NCBI GenBank assembly: GCA_013215605.1
Contig: JABSQW010000114.1
Location: 1 to 40,138, forward strand
Source of the DNA: Myxococcales bacterium
GTDB taxonomy: Bacteria; Myxococcota_A; UBA9160; SMWR01
Length of the DNA: 40,138 bases
Reading direction: 5' to 3'
This document shows positions 1 through 7,352 of the stretch, piece by piece. The position numbers and the translations under genes were made by a program. The notes beneath the pieces were generated by a model. It was not told the origin of the DNA and did not search any database. It was given only the letters and a program-made list of their open reading frames with translations. Each line of letters opens with the position of its first letter. Position 1 is the stretch's first letter.

Positions 1-201
1 TGGAACGCGATCTTCTGCGTCTCTGTGGTCCTCGGTTGCGTGACGCAGCTCGAGTCGGTGCTCGACTTCTCCGACGCCACCGTCTTCGCGATGGCGCTCG
101 CGAACATCCTGGGTCTGTACATCCTCGCCCCGATCGTGAAGCGCGAGCTCGACACGTACCTCGCAAAGGTGCGCTCCGGCGAGATCTCACCGCGCCGCTG
201 A
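1..201 (+). CDS. Sodium:alanine (AGCS family) symporter, C-terminal fragment
   Basis: Frame 1 is open from the first base to a TGA at 199-201 and gives the last 66 residues of a membrane protein. A hydrophobic stretch is followed by MALANILGLYILAPIVKREL, which closely resembles the last helix and basic tail of AGCS (alanine or glycine:cation symporter) proteins, which import small amino acids with Na+. The tail after the helix is hydrophilic (LDTYLAKVRSGEISPRR), as expected for a cytoplasmic C-terminus. The 5' part lies outside the window, so substrate and full length cannot be judged. The family call rests on recognition of the terminal segment only. Confidence 0.7.
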   Translation, partial: WNAIFCVSVVLGCVTQLESVLDFSDATVFAMALANILGLYILAPIVKRELDTYLAKVRSGEISPRR

Positions 202-256
202 TTGCGCATACAATGGACACGAAATCGAGCGACTCGCGTTCGTACGGAGCAGGTCC

Positions 257-1402
257 ATGACTGTCGAAGACATGATCTCGTCGGATTCCCACATCATCGA
301 GCCGCCGGATCTCTGGGAGCGTCGCATCGATCGCAAATTTCGCGACCGCGCACCCCGCGTCGTGCATGAGGAGAACGGCGACTGGTGGACGATCGACGGA
401 GAGCCCTCGATGTCGTTCCTGGGCGTCCAGACCGGGGACCGCTTCGAACGGGACGCCACGGAGCTGATCACCGAGGCACGCTTCGAGCAGGTGCGACCGG
501 CGGCGTATGACCCGAGCGCCTACGTGGAGGAGAATGCGCTCGACGGCGTGATGGGCTCGGTCCTCTATCCGAGCGAGGCCCTGCTCGCGTTCGGCATTCC
601 CGATTCCGCGCTCTGCTCTGCGACGATGCGCGCCTACAACGACTTCATCGCCGAGTTCTGCTCCGAAAATCGCGCCCGTCTGAAGGGCATCGCCCTGATC
701 AACGTCGACGATCCGGTCGAGGCCACGAAGGAGATGGCGCGCTGCCGCGAGCTGGGCCTCGTCGGCGCGATGATCAGCGTGCTGCCACCCACGGACCGCG
801 CCTACGACCAGCCCATGTACGAGCCCGTGTGGTCCGCAGCGGTGGACCTCGATCTTCCGCTCAGTATGCACGTCGCCACCGGGCGCAATGCCCTCTCGGT
901 CGACGAGAAGCAGACGAGCGTTCGCAAGGTGTCCGAAGCGGCCTTCTACCTGCAGGATCACTTCGTCCGGAAGTCGATCGGCGAGATGATCTTCTCCGGC
1001 GTCTTCGAGCGCCACCCGAAGCTTCGGGTCGGCTCCGTCGAGCACGAGATCTCGTGGATCCCCTTCTTCCTGTTCCAGATGGACTATTGCTACACGGACC
1101 GCCCAGTGCGCGGGGAGTGGCACCGCTTCGCCGATCCCGACGTGCGCCCGAGCGACTTCTTCCGGAAGAACTGCTTCGTATCGTTCCAGGAGGACGCGGT
1201 CGGGATCCGCGAGCGCGACGTCGTCGGGATCGAATCGCTGATGTGGGGCTCCGACTACCCGCACACGGAGTCGACGTTTCCCCGCTCGCGCCAGATCACC
1301 AGCGAGATCCTCGCCGACGTCACCAGCGACGAGCGGGCGATGATTCTGCGTGACAACGTCGCGAAGCTCTACGACTTCGACATCGAGTCGTTGCGCCGTT
1401 GA
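257..1402 (+). CDS. Amidohydrolase-2 family metal-dependent hydrolase/decarboxylase
   Basis: The 381-aa protein has the layout of the amidohydrolase_2 family (ACMSD-like decarboxylases and hydrolases of ring-cleavage pathways). Visible metal and catalytic residues are D10-x-H12 in SSDSHIIEP, H205 in MHVATGR, H263 in SVEHEISW and D333 in WGSDYPHTES; length is typical. The ATG at 257 follows a GGAGCAGG-type ribosome site, and a TACAAT hexamer at 209-214 could be a -10 box. Its stop overlaps the next start by one base (TGATG), so the two genes are translationally coupled. Relatives are common in clusters for aromatic, steroid or xenobiotic breakdown in organisms rich in CoA-transferases; the real substrate is unknown. 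A C-C decarboxylase and a C-N/C-O hydrolase are equally possible. Confidence 0.85.
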   Translation: MTVEDMISSDSHIIEPPDLWERRIDRKFRDRAPRVVHEENGDWWTIDGEPSMSFLGVQTGDRFERDATELITEARFEQVRPAAYDPSAYVEENALDGVMGSVLYPSEALLAFGIPDSALCSATMRAYNDFIAEFCSENRARLKGIALINVDDPVEATKEMARCRELGLVGAMISVLPPTDRAYDQPMYEPVWSAAVDLDLPLSMHVATGRNALSVDEKQTSVRKVSEAAFYLQDHFVRKSIGEMIFSGVFERHPKLRVGSVEHEISWIPFFLFQMDYCYTDRPVRGEWHRFADPDVRPSDFFRKNCFVSFQEDAVGIRERDVVGIESLMWGSDYPHTESTFPRSRQITSEILADVTSDERAMILRDNVAKLYDFDIESLRR

Positions 1403-2502
1403 TGCGCGCGCTCGTCGTCGGCGGAACGGGTCCGACGGGTCACTTCATCGTCAACGGTCTGCGCGACCGCGGCTACTCCGTCGCGATCCTCCACACCGGA
1501 CGCCACGAGCTCGACGAGATTCCCGACGACGTCGAGCACATCCACACCGACCCCTTCGACGAAGAGGCGGTGCGCAACGCGCTCGGCGATCGCACGTTCG
1601 ACGTGTGCATCGTGACCTACGGACGACTGAGGCGCATGGCCGCCGTCACCGTTGGAAAAGTGGGGCGATTCCTCTCCGTCGGCGGGGTTCCTGCGTACCG
1701 CGGCTACATGAACCCGGAACTCTTTCGCCCAGCGGGGCTTCCCGTGCCCACCGCCGAGGACGCCCCCCTCGTGCGCGAGGAATCGGACGACACGAAGGGC
1801 TACCGCATCGTGCGCACCGAAGAGGCCGTGCTCGACTTCCACCCCACCGCCGCCCACTTCCGCTACCCGTACGTGTACGGGCCCTACCAGCTCGCACCGC
1901 GCGAGTGGTGTGTCGTGCGGCGTATCCTCGACGGACGCCCGTTCATCATCCTTCCCGACGACGGCCTGACGCTTCACAGCTTCGGCTACGCGGGCAACCT
2001 CGCGCACGCGGTGCTGCTCGCGGTCGACCAGCCCGACGCCTCCGCGGGACAGATCTACAACTGCGCCGACGAGGAGGTGCTGACACTGCACCAAGTGGCT
2101 CTGGTCATCGCGGACGCGCTCGAGTGCGACCTGGATATCGTGTCGATGCCGTGGGAGCTCGCCGTCCCGGCCCGACCGCTGCTCATGCAGCCGCTGCCCA
2201 CCCACCGCGTGCTCGACCTCTCGAAGCTCAAGTCACAGCTCGGGTACCGCGACGTGGTGGCTCCGCGAGACGCGCTGGCGTTGACGGCGCGATGGCTGCG
2301 CGAGCACCCGCCGGAGCCGGGCGGGATGGAGGAGACCGTCCTCCAGGACCCGTTCGACTACGCGGCCGAGGACCGCCTCGTCGAATCGTGGAGGAAGGCG
2401 CTCGGGTCGATGGCCCCCGCCGAGTTCGCCGTCGAGCCGAGCTACGGGCTGGCGTACAGCGGACCGGGCGGCAGAACGCCATCCAAGCCCGAGTTCTCGT
2501 AG
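1402..2502 (+). CDS. NAD(P)-dependent epimerase/dehydratase (atypical SDR)
   Basis: 366-aa Rossmann-fold protein. The N-terminus carries VVGGTGPTG (G7, G10, G13), the dinucleotide-binding GxxGxxG of extended or atypical SDRs. A sugar-epimerase-like middle (YPYVYGPYQLAPREW) and a substrate-binding C-terminal half follow. The expected catalytic YxxxK appears as Y134-R-I-V-R138, so the lysine is replaced by arginine; it may bind substrate or NAD(P) with altered chemistry. A TTG at 1399 could extend the frame by one codon, but ATG 1402 is the better start because it overlaps the preceding TGA by one base. Coupling to the amidohydrolase suggests a shared pathway. Isomerase, reductase or dehydratase activity cannot be separated from sequence. 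Confidence 0.8.
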   Translation: MRALVVGGTGPTGHFIVNGLRDRGYSVAILHTGRHELDEIPDDVEHIHTDPFDEEAVRNALGDRTFDVCIVTYGRLRRMAAVTVGKVGRFLSVGGVPAYRGYMNPELFRPAGLPVPTAEDAPLVREESDDTKGYRIVRTEEAVLDFHPTAAHFRYPYVYGPYQLAPREWCVVRRILDGRPFIILPDDGLTLHSFGYAGNLAHAVLLAVDQPDASAGQIYNCADEEVLTLHQVALVIADALECDLDIVSMPWELAVPARPLLMQPLPTHRVLDLSKLKSQLGYRDVVAPRDALALTARWLREHPPEPGGMEETVLQDPFDYAAEDRLVESWRKALGSMAPAEFAVEPSYGLAYSGPGGRTPSKPEFS

Positions 2503-2615
2503 AAATCAGCTGATCTCCGGCCCTTTCTCGCCCGCGGGTGATCTGAAGCCTCCCCCCGCGCGACCTCTCGTCAACCTCGCGCCACCCCGTGGCGCCGACG
2601 AGAGGAGCTCCGAAG

Positions 2616-2750
2616 ATGGCAGCGCTGAAGTGGACGGCGGCACAGCTCCACCACGCAGAACGCAGACACGGCTACCACGTCCGCCGGGTCGTGCTCGCGG
2701 TCGGCTTCTTCGGCTTCCACCTGCTGGCCGCCTTCAGCCACCCCGCCTGA
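2616..2750 (+). CDS. Possible 44-aa single-span membrane peptide
   Basis: A short frame begins at ATG 2616 after a clear AGAGGAGCT ribosome site (2601-2609) and ends at TGA 2748-2750. The product has a basic, histidine-rich amphipathic N-terminus (AAQLHHAERRHGYHVRR) followed by a hydrophobic segment, VVLAVGFFGFHLLAAF, long enough for one membrane span. It sits between the SDR gene and a repeat cluster, convergent with the MBL gene. The good Shine-Dalgarno site and positive-inside pattern favour a real gene, but the size and lack of a recognisable family keep confidence low. No function is proposed. Confidence 0.4.
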   Translation: MAALKWTAAQLHHAERRHGYHVRRVVLAVGFFGFHLLAAFSHPA

Positions 2751-2753
2751 CCC

Positions 2754-2822
2754 AACTTCACCCAACCCCGGGGACGTTCCCTGGACGCAACTTGGAGACG
2801 TTCCTTGCCCACTTGGGGATGA
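2754..2822. repeat. Dispersed AACTTGGGGACGTTCC-type repeat, copy A
   Basis: Tandem, partly degenerate units of an AACTTGGGGACGTTCCTTG-like word: GGGGACGTTCC at 2770-2780, AACTTGGAGACGTTCCTTG at 2789-2807 and ACTTGGGGA at 2811-2819. The cluster lies between the 44-aa frame and the end of the MBL gene. The same word occurs at 4963-5016 and 28547-28560, always between genes. REP-like elements mobilised by Y1/TnpA-REP transposases often look like this, but no such transposase is in the window. Confidence 0.6.
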
Positions 2823-3743
2823 TCAAGAGCCGGCGAGGCTTTCGTAGACGCTGCCGACGAAGTCGTCGGGCTTGATGAATCCGCGCGCCCAGGCGCCGTC
2901 GAGGTCACGGGTGGGCTTCGCGGCGATCGTCTCCTCTCGGCTCCTTCCTGCCTTGTGCTCCGCCCCCACGCGCTCGATCACCGTCGCGAGCATGTTTCGG
3001 TATCGCCGCAGCTCAGCGCGGTTCGAGAGGGGACCGTGGCCCGGGATGATCTTCGTGCGATTGTTCGCGAGACCGAGCCCGAGGTTCACGGCACCGAGCA
3101 TCCCTTCGACCGACCCGCCACTCGAGAGGTCGACGAACGGGTACATGCCGTTGAAGTACGTATCTCCCATGTGGATCACGTTGGCGTCGCGGAAGTGGAT
3201 CACGGAGTCGCCATCGGTGTGGGCGGGGCCGACGTAGCGTACCTGCACCGTGTCCCCGTTCAGGTGAAACGTCACCTCATCGCCGTAGGTGAGGAGAGGA
3301 AGAGCGACCCGTGGCGACGGCGGAATCCGAAGGTTGCGACGTGCCATGAACTGCTCCGTGCTCATGCGCGCGCGCACGTTGTCGTGCGCGATGATCACGC
3401 TGCCGCTCGCGCCGAACACCTCGTTGCCGCCCGTGTGGTCGCCGTGCCAGTGCGTGTTGACGAGGAAGCGCAGCGTCCCCGGACGCAGTGCCGCTACCGC
3501 TGCGCTGATCTTGCCGGCGAGCGGGGCGAACTGGTCGTCGATCATGAGGATGCCATCGTCGCCGGTGGAGACTCCGATGTTCCCTCCCTGTCCCACCAGC
3601 ATGGCGACTCCGCCGCCGAGCTTCCGGGTCTGGATCTCGACGTCGTCGAAGTTCTGCGCGTGGGACGACGCGGCCAGAAGCAGCGCCAGGGCCGCGGCGC
3701 CGACGTGAAGTACCGCGTAAGGTTCGGGGTGTCGGATCGTCAT
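2823..3743 (-). CDS. Exported MBL-fold metallo-hydrolase
   Basis: 306-aa metallo-beta-lactamase-fold protein. A basic N-terminus and hydrophobic core ending in AASSHA-Q form a type I signal peptide, so the enzyme is probably periplasmic. Zinc ligands appear in order: H98-x-H100-x-D102-H103 (THWHGDHTGGN), a His in VGPAHTDGD, an Asp in HMGDTYFNGMYP and a His in IIPGHGPLS. Such proteins hydrolyse lactams, lactones, thioesters or related substrates; this subgroup resembles the QuiP/cyclase-like exported hydrolases rather than a proven beta-lactamase. ATG 3743 was chosen over an in-frame GTG at 3770 because GGAGG lies 11 nt upstream of it and the signal peptide begins there. It diverges from the AcoX-like gene. 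Confidence 0.85.
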   Translation of the reverse strand: MTIRHPEPYAVLHVGAAALALLLAASSHAQNFDDVEIQTRKLGGGVAMLVGQGGNIGVSTGDDGILMIDDQFAPLAGKISAAVAALRPGTLRFLVNTHWHGDHTGGNEVFGASGSVIIAHDNVRARMSTEQFMARRNLRIPPSPRVALPLLTYGDEVTFHLNGDTVQVRYVGPAHTDGDSVIHFRDANVIHMGDTYFNGMYPFVDLSSGGSVEGMLGAVNLGLGLANNRTKIIPGHGPLSNRAELRRYRNMLATVIERVGAEHKAGRSREETIAAKPTRDLDGAWARGFIKPDDFVGSVYESLAGS

Positions 3744-3771
3744 GGCCTGGGCGACCTCCGTGAAGTGCACT

Positions 3772-3787
3772 CGTCACGCGCGTGACG
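3772..3787. promoter_or_regulatory. Perfect 16-bp palindrome in divergent promoter region
   Basis: CGTCACGC directly abuts its reverse complement GCGTGACG, giving an uninterrupted 16-bp dyad. It lies 29 bp upstream of the MBL start (ATG 3743, leftward) and about 100 bp upstream of the AcoX-like start (rightward). A gapless dyad of this size at a divergent promoter is the usual shape of a dimeric repressor operator. No regulator gene is adjacent, so the binding protein is unknown. Confidence 0.5.
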
Positions 3788-3890
3788 GCCCACGCTAGCA
3801 TGCGACGAGACCCTGCCGAAAACCGACCGGGACCGCCCGCGCGCGGCTACCCTGGTTGCGCACCGACGAGCCGCGCGGGAGAAGCACGAA

Positions 3891-4955
3891 ATGACGCAGC
3901 CCCTGACCGAACCTCGCCCCGTGGGCATCCTGGTGAACCCGAGTTCGGGGCGAGACGTGCGGCGCATCGCCGCGCGAGCGAGCGTCATGACCATCGAGTC
4001 GAAGCGCGACCAGGTGGCGCGTGCCGTGGTGGGCGCCGCAGCCAGTGGTGCGACGCGAATCCTCGTGGTTCGCGATCTCCTGCGAATCGCCGATCGCGCC
4101 GTCGAGAACCTGCGTCTTCACGCCAAGATCGAACTCCTGAAGATCTCCGCGAGCTACAAACCCCACGACACGACGGTGGCCGCCGAGGCGCTACGGCAGG
4201 CCGATTGCGGCGCCATCGTCGTTTTCGGTGGCGACGGCACGAGCCGCATCCTCGCGAAGGCCTGGGCCGATGCTCCTCTCATGCCGCTCTCCACGGGGAC
4301 CAACAACGTGTTCCCCACGATGGTGGAAGCGGGCGTCGGCGGTGCAGCGGCCGGACTCGTGGCGTCGGGCCGCGTGGGAATTGACGAGGTCTCCCTGCGC
4401 GCGAAGGTGGTCCAGGTTTCGATCGACGGCGAAGACGACGACCTCGCACTGGTCGACGCGGCGTTCCTGGTCGACGACCACGTCGGCAACCTCATGCCGT
4501 TCGACGCGCAGCTCATCCGGCGGGCGGTGCTCGCTCGCGCCGAGCCGGCGGCGGTGGGTGTCTCGCCCATCGGTGGGCTTCTCGAGCCGTCGGGCGTCGA
4601 CGATGACTTCGGTGTCGATGTCCGCTGTACCGGTCCGGAAGCCGCGTCCGCCCGACCGATGCTCGTGCCGATCTCACCGGGTCTCTACCGCACCGTCTAC
4701 GTCGCCGGCGCCAATCGCCTGGCCCTCGGCGAAGACGTCGTCGTCGAGGGCCCTGGCATCCTCGCCTTCGACGGCGACCGGGAGCGAGTGCTCGCAGCGG
4801 GCCAGCAGGCCCGGCTGCGCGTGGTCCGAGAGGGTCCGCGGGTGATCGACGTCGGTCGCACGCTGGCCCTCGCGGCGGATCGTCATCTCTATCTCGACCC
4901 GCCCCACTGGCACGACACCTACGACTCGCCCAACAAGACATTCGACTGCTGCTGA
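3891..4955 (+). CDS. ATP-NAD kinase / AcoX-like family protein
   Basis: 354 aa. The N-terminus VGILVNPSSGRDVRR, then GGDGT at 113-117 and STGTNN at 134-139, are the nucleotide-binding signatures of the NAD-kinase/diacylglycerol-kinase fold, specifically the ATP-NAD/AcoX branch (COG3199). AcoX is found with acetoin and 2-oxoacid dehydrogenase genes, and its exact activity is unsettled. Here there is no acetoin operon; the neighbours are an exported MBL hydrolase and a SnoaL-like protein. GGGAGA ends 9-10 nt before ATG 3891. The C-terminal third (about residues 200-354) is less typical and ends in a cysteine pair (FDCC). Phosphorylation of NAD(H) or of a sugar or lipid alcohol are both possible. 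Confidence 0.75.
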   Translation: MTQPLTEPRPVGILVNPSSGRDVRRIAARASVMTIESKRDQVARAVVGAAASGATRILVVRDLLRIADRAVENLRLHAKIELLKISASYKPHDTTVAAEALRQADCGAIVVFGGDGTSRILAKAWADAPLMPLSTGTNNVFPTMVEAGVGGAAAGLVASGRVGIDEVSLRAKVVQVSIDGEDDDLALVDAAFLVDDHVGNLMPFDAQLIRRAVLARAEPAAVGVSPIGGLLEPSGVDDDFGVDVRCTGPEAASARPMLVPISPGLYRTVYVAGANRLALGEDVVVEGPGILAFDGDRERVLAAGQQARLRVVREGPRVIDVGRTLALAADRHLYLDPPHWHDTYDSPNKTFDCC

Positions 4956-4962
4956 ACGTCGA

Positions 4963-5016
4963 AACTTGGGAAGTCCCTTCTTGCTCGCCCGGGGAACCAA
5001 GAGTGTCCCCAAGTTG
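4963..5016. repeat. Dispersed repeat, copy B, arranged as an imperfect inverted pair
   Basis: AACTTGGGAAGTCCCTTC begins at 4963, and TGTCCCCAAGTTG at 5004-5016 is the reverse complement of CAACTTGGGGACA, so two copies of the word face each other across about 25 nt containing CGCCCGGGG. The RNA could fold into a long imperfect hairpin just after the AcoX-like stop codon, where it might also work as a terminator. Same family as 2754-2822 and 28547-28560. Confidence 0.6.
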
Positions 5017-5123
5017 TGCGGGATGTCTTCGACACCGCCGAGACCCGCGACCGGCGCCAGACGGTTCCCCACAGTAGGATTCCGGCTCGTCGCCCGATGC
5101 GCGGCAAGCGGAGGAGGTCCCTG

Positions 5124-5588
5124 ATGACGGTGTTCGATCGCGGAGAAGTCGAAGAGGCCTATCGGAATTTCGTTGCCGTGGGCGACTCGGGCGACTGGAA
5201 CGCCTGGGCGGATCTGCACACCATCGACGGCCTGTGGGTGGAGTGCCACCTCGGAACCTTCGAGGGTCGTGAGGCCATCCGCGAGGGCATCCTGAAGGTC
5301 ATGGCCGCCGCTCCGCGGGAGATGTACTTCCCCACGCCGTGGCACGTCATCGAGGGCAACCGCGTCGTCTACTACCCCATTCAAGCCCTGCCCGACCCCA
5401 CCGGCGGCGACGAGAAGTACGAATTCAGCTGCGTGACCATCCTCGACTACGCGGGCGACGGAGAGTTCTCCTATCAGGAAGACGTCTACAACCCGCGGGC
5501 GGGCGAGAAGGTCTTCGAGCGCTGGATCCGTGCGGGTGGGAAGCTGCCGACCGGGAGCGACTTGTTGAGATCGAGAAGCGACGGGTGA
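5124..5588 (+). CDS. SnoaL-like / NTF2-like fold protein
   Basis: 154 aa. The helix EVEEAYRNFVAVGDSGDWNAWADLH, then the strand pair around GLWVECHLGTFEGREAIREGI, is the classic opening of the SnoaL/NTF2-like alpha+beta cone (nuclear transport factor 2 superfamily). It serves as a small-molecule isomerase, dehydratase, cyclase or hydrolase, or as a ligand-binding protein. ATG 5124 is chosen because GAGGAGG (5111-5117) lies 6 nt upstream; an upstream in-frame ATG (5016) lies within repeat B and has no ribosome site. It converges on the Rieske gene with a 10-nt gap. This superfamily includes steroid delta-isomerases, compatible with the Rieske neighbour, but the typical catalytic Asp/Tyr set could not be assigned with confidence. 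Confidence 0.75.
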   Translation: MTVFDRGEVEEAYRNFVAVGDSGDWNAWADLHTIDGLWVECHLGTFEGREAIREGILKVMAAAPREMYFPTPWHVIEGNRVVYYPIQALPDPTGGDEKYEFSCVTILDYAGDGEFSYQEDVYNPRAGEKVFERWIRAGGKLPTGSDLLRSRSDG

Positions 5589-5598
5589 GTCCGACGGC

Positions 5599-6549
5599 TC
5601 AGGAGTAGAACTGGGCCGCCCAGCGCCGGAACTCTGGGATCGGTCCATCCTCTTCGCAGAGCAGCGGCTGCGGACGGAAGCGCTTGTTCTCGAAGATCGG
5701 AAAGTCCTCCTCGGCGACGACCCGGTGTTCGTCGATATAGGTGCGCAGCACCTGCTTCGTCGCCTCGTCACCGTCGTCGAGCTTCTCTCCGATCACACCC
5801 ATGCGCATGTGCAGCGTTTCGCCGTCGATCGGTGTCATCCCGGTCGCGATGATCGTGTTGAACTGGTTTCCGGTCTGCCGGATGAAGCTGTATCCGAGGC
5901 CCCAGTTCTCGCCGGCGAGGAAGAGGTCGTCCGGCGTGTCACCAAGAGTCGATACGTCCTTGCTGACCCCCACGCTCCACGTGTAGACGTGCTCCGCGAA
6001 GTGATGGCTTCGATCCTCGGGCATCGTCATTCGGTGGACACTCTGGAAGTGCGGCCAGTCGATGCCATTCTCCGCCATCTCCTGCGGGTGGGTCTTCACG
6101 GTCCATTCGTAGCGCAGCCAGGGGGTCACGAAGCCCTCGTCGTGCCACTCGGCGATGTCCGGAACGTCGTAGTTCGGAGCGTCTCCGTTCTCGTGCCACC
6201 ACGTGAAGATCATCCCGTTGCGCTCCACGGTGGGGTGCGCCCGGAGCTTCGCTCGCGACGGAATCCGCGCCGCATAGGGGATCTCGACGCAGTCCCCGGC
6301 CGCGTCGAACCGCCAACCGTGGAACGGACAACGCAGACTGTCGCCGACGACGCGGCCGCCGTGTCCGAGGTGCGCACCGAGGTGCGGGCAGAAGGCGTCG
6401 AACACGGCCACGGAACCACTCTCGCCGCGAAAAGCCACGAAGTCGCGTTCGAAGTAGTGGAGCGGGAGCACCTGACCCGCCGCAACTTCGTCGCTGTAGG
6501 CCATGAGGTACCAGCCGTTGGGGATGCCGAAGGGGAAGCGCGGCTCCAT
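5599..6549 (-). CDS. Rieske non-heme iron oxygenase, Neverland/KshA-like
   Basis: 316-aa oxygenase alpha subunit. The Rieske [2Fe-2S] site is C54-x-H56 (CPHLGAHLG) and C74-x2-H77 (CPFHGWRF). The mononuclear iron site is N161-x2-D164-x2-H167-x4-H172 (NGIDWPHFQSVH). The stretch GGRVVGDSLRCPFHGWRF and the following IPYAARIP resemble cholesterol 7-desaturase (Neverland/DAF-36) and KshA-type steroid oxygenases more than ring-hydroxylating dioxygenases. Start ATG 6549 has GGAGA 6 nt upstream; longer in-frame starts would overlap the divergent nitroreductase leader. A reductase and ferredoxin are needed: a 3Fe-4S ferredoxin lies 2 kb away (8272-8490), but no obvious FAD/NAD ferredoxin reductase is present. 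A sterol or other hydrophobic substrate is inference. Confidence 0.88.
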   Translation of the reverse strand: MEPRFPFGIPNGWYLMAYSDEVAAGQVLPLHYFERDFVAFRGESGSVAVFDAFCPHLGAHLGHGGRVVGDSLRCPFHGWRFDAAGDCVEIPYAARIPSRAKLRAHPTVERNGMIFTWWHENGDAPNYDVPDIAEWHDEGFVTPWLRYEWTVKTHPQEMAENGIDWPHFQSVHRMTMPEDRSHHFAEHVYTWSVGVSKDVSTLGDTPDDLFLAGENWGLGYSFIRQTGNQFNTIIATGMTPIDGETLHMRMGVIGEKLDDGDEATKQVLRTYIDEHRVVAEEDFPIFENKRFRPQPLLCEEDGPIPEFRRWAAQFYS

Positions 6550-6622
6550 CGATTCTCCGATCCGCCAACGAAGCGCGGAGACCTGTAGGCTATCAACATT
6601 CTCAACCGCCGAAGGAATCATC

Positions 6623-7342
6623 GTGCCCGAGTCCACAGCCAGCGAGATCGGACTCCTCGAGGGAATCGCCACCACCCGAGCGATCCGCCGCTACACCGAC
6701 GAGCCCGTCTCCGGCGAGGATCTGGCCGCCATCCTGTTTGCCGCAACCCGGGCGCCATCGGGGTCGAACCGTCAACCGTGGCGATTCATCGTTCTCCGGG
6801 ACGATCCGAAGTCCCTCGAAGCGAAGCGGCTGCTGGGCGGCGCGGCGCGCAGGATGTGGGAGTTCAAGCGACGCGGCGATCGCTACGACGAGGGATCGGG
6901 GCAGCGGGAGGGCTCAGCCAAGGCCCGCATGGCTGGCGTGATGGAGCGTTTCGCCGAGCACTTCGAGGACGCTCCGATCGTGATCCTCCCGTGCTTTCTC
7001 CGCTATCGCGATCCCAGTCCACTGGAGGGCGCGTCGATCTACCCGTGCTGTCAGAACCTGCTCCTCGCCGCGCGGGCACGGGGTCTCGGTGGTGTCCTGA
7101 CGGGATTCCAGAGCGGTGTCGAGAAGGAGCTCAAGCTGCTGCTCGACATCCCCGACTCCGCGGTGCTGTCGGCCTGCATCCCGCTCGGGCATCCCGAGGG
7201 CTCCCACGGACCCGTGCGGCGCCGACCGCTCGCCGAGTTCGTCTTCGAAGGTGGCTGGGGGAAGACACCGGCCTGGGCCGTCGACCCGCCCGGCACTCGA
7301 TACGCCCGTGCCGGCCCGCCGGGTCACGAGAACGTCGACTGA
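6623..7342 (+). CDS. Nitroreductase-family FMN oxidoreductase
   Basis: 239 aa. TTRAIRRYTDEPVSGEDLAAIL and APSGSNRQPWRFIVL are the FMN-binding signatures of the nitroreductase fold; GLGGVLTGF and ACIPLGHPEG are the second conserved half. These dimeric flavoproteins reduce nitro groups, quinones or enones with NAD(P)H; some act in cobalamin, coenzyme or steroid chemistry. GTG 6623 has GAAGGA about 6 nt upstream and directly precedes the family core; the frame continues upstream but would run into the Rieske gene on the opposite strand. It diverges from the Rieske oxygenase across 73 bp and may share its regulation, and it converges on the LLM gene with a 10-nt gap. The electron acceptor is unknown. 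Confidence 0.85.
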   Translation: MPESTASEIGLLEGIATTRAIRRYTDEPVSGEDLAAILFAATRAPSGSNRQPWRFIVLRDDPKSLEAKRLLGGAARRMWEFKRRGDRYDEGSGQREGSAKARMAGVMERFAEHFEDAPIVILPCFLRYRDPSPLEGASIYPCCQNLLLAARARGLGGVLTGFQSGVEKELKLLLDIPDSAVLSACIPLGHPEGSHGPVRRRPLAEFVFEGGWGKTPAWAVDPPGTRYARAGPPGHENVD

Positions 7343-7352
7343 CGCTCGGATC

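Noticed and set aside
209-214. TACAAT as a -10 box before the amidohydrolase
   Set aside because: No convincing -35 at the right distance; mentioned only as a possibility.
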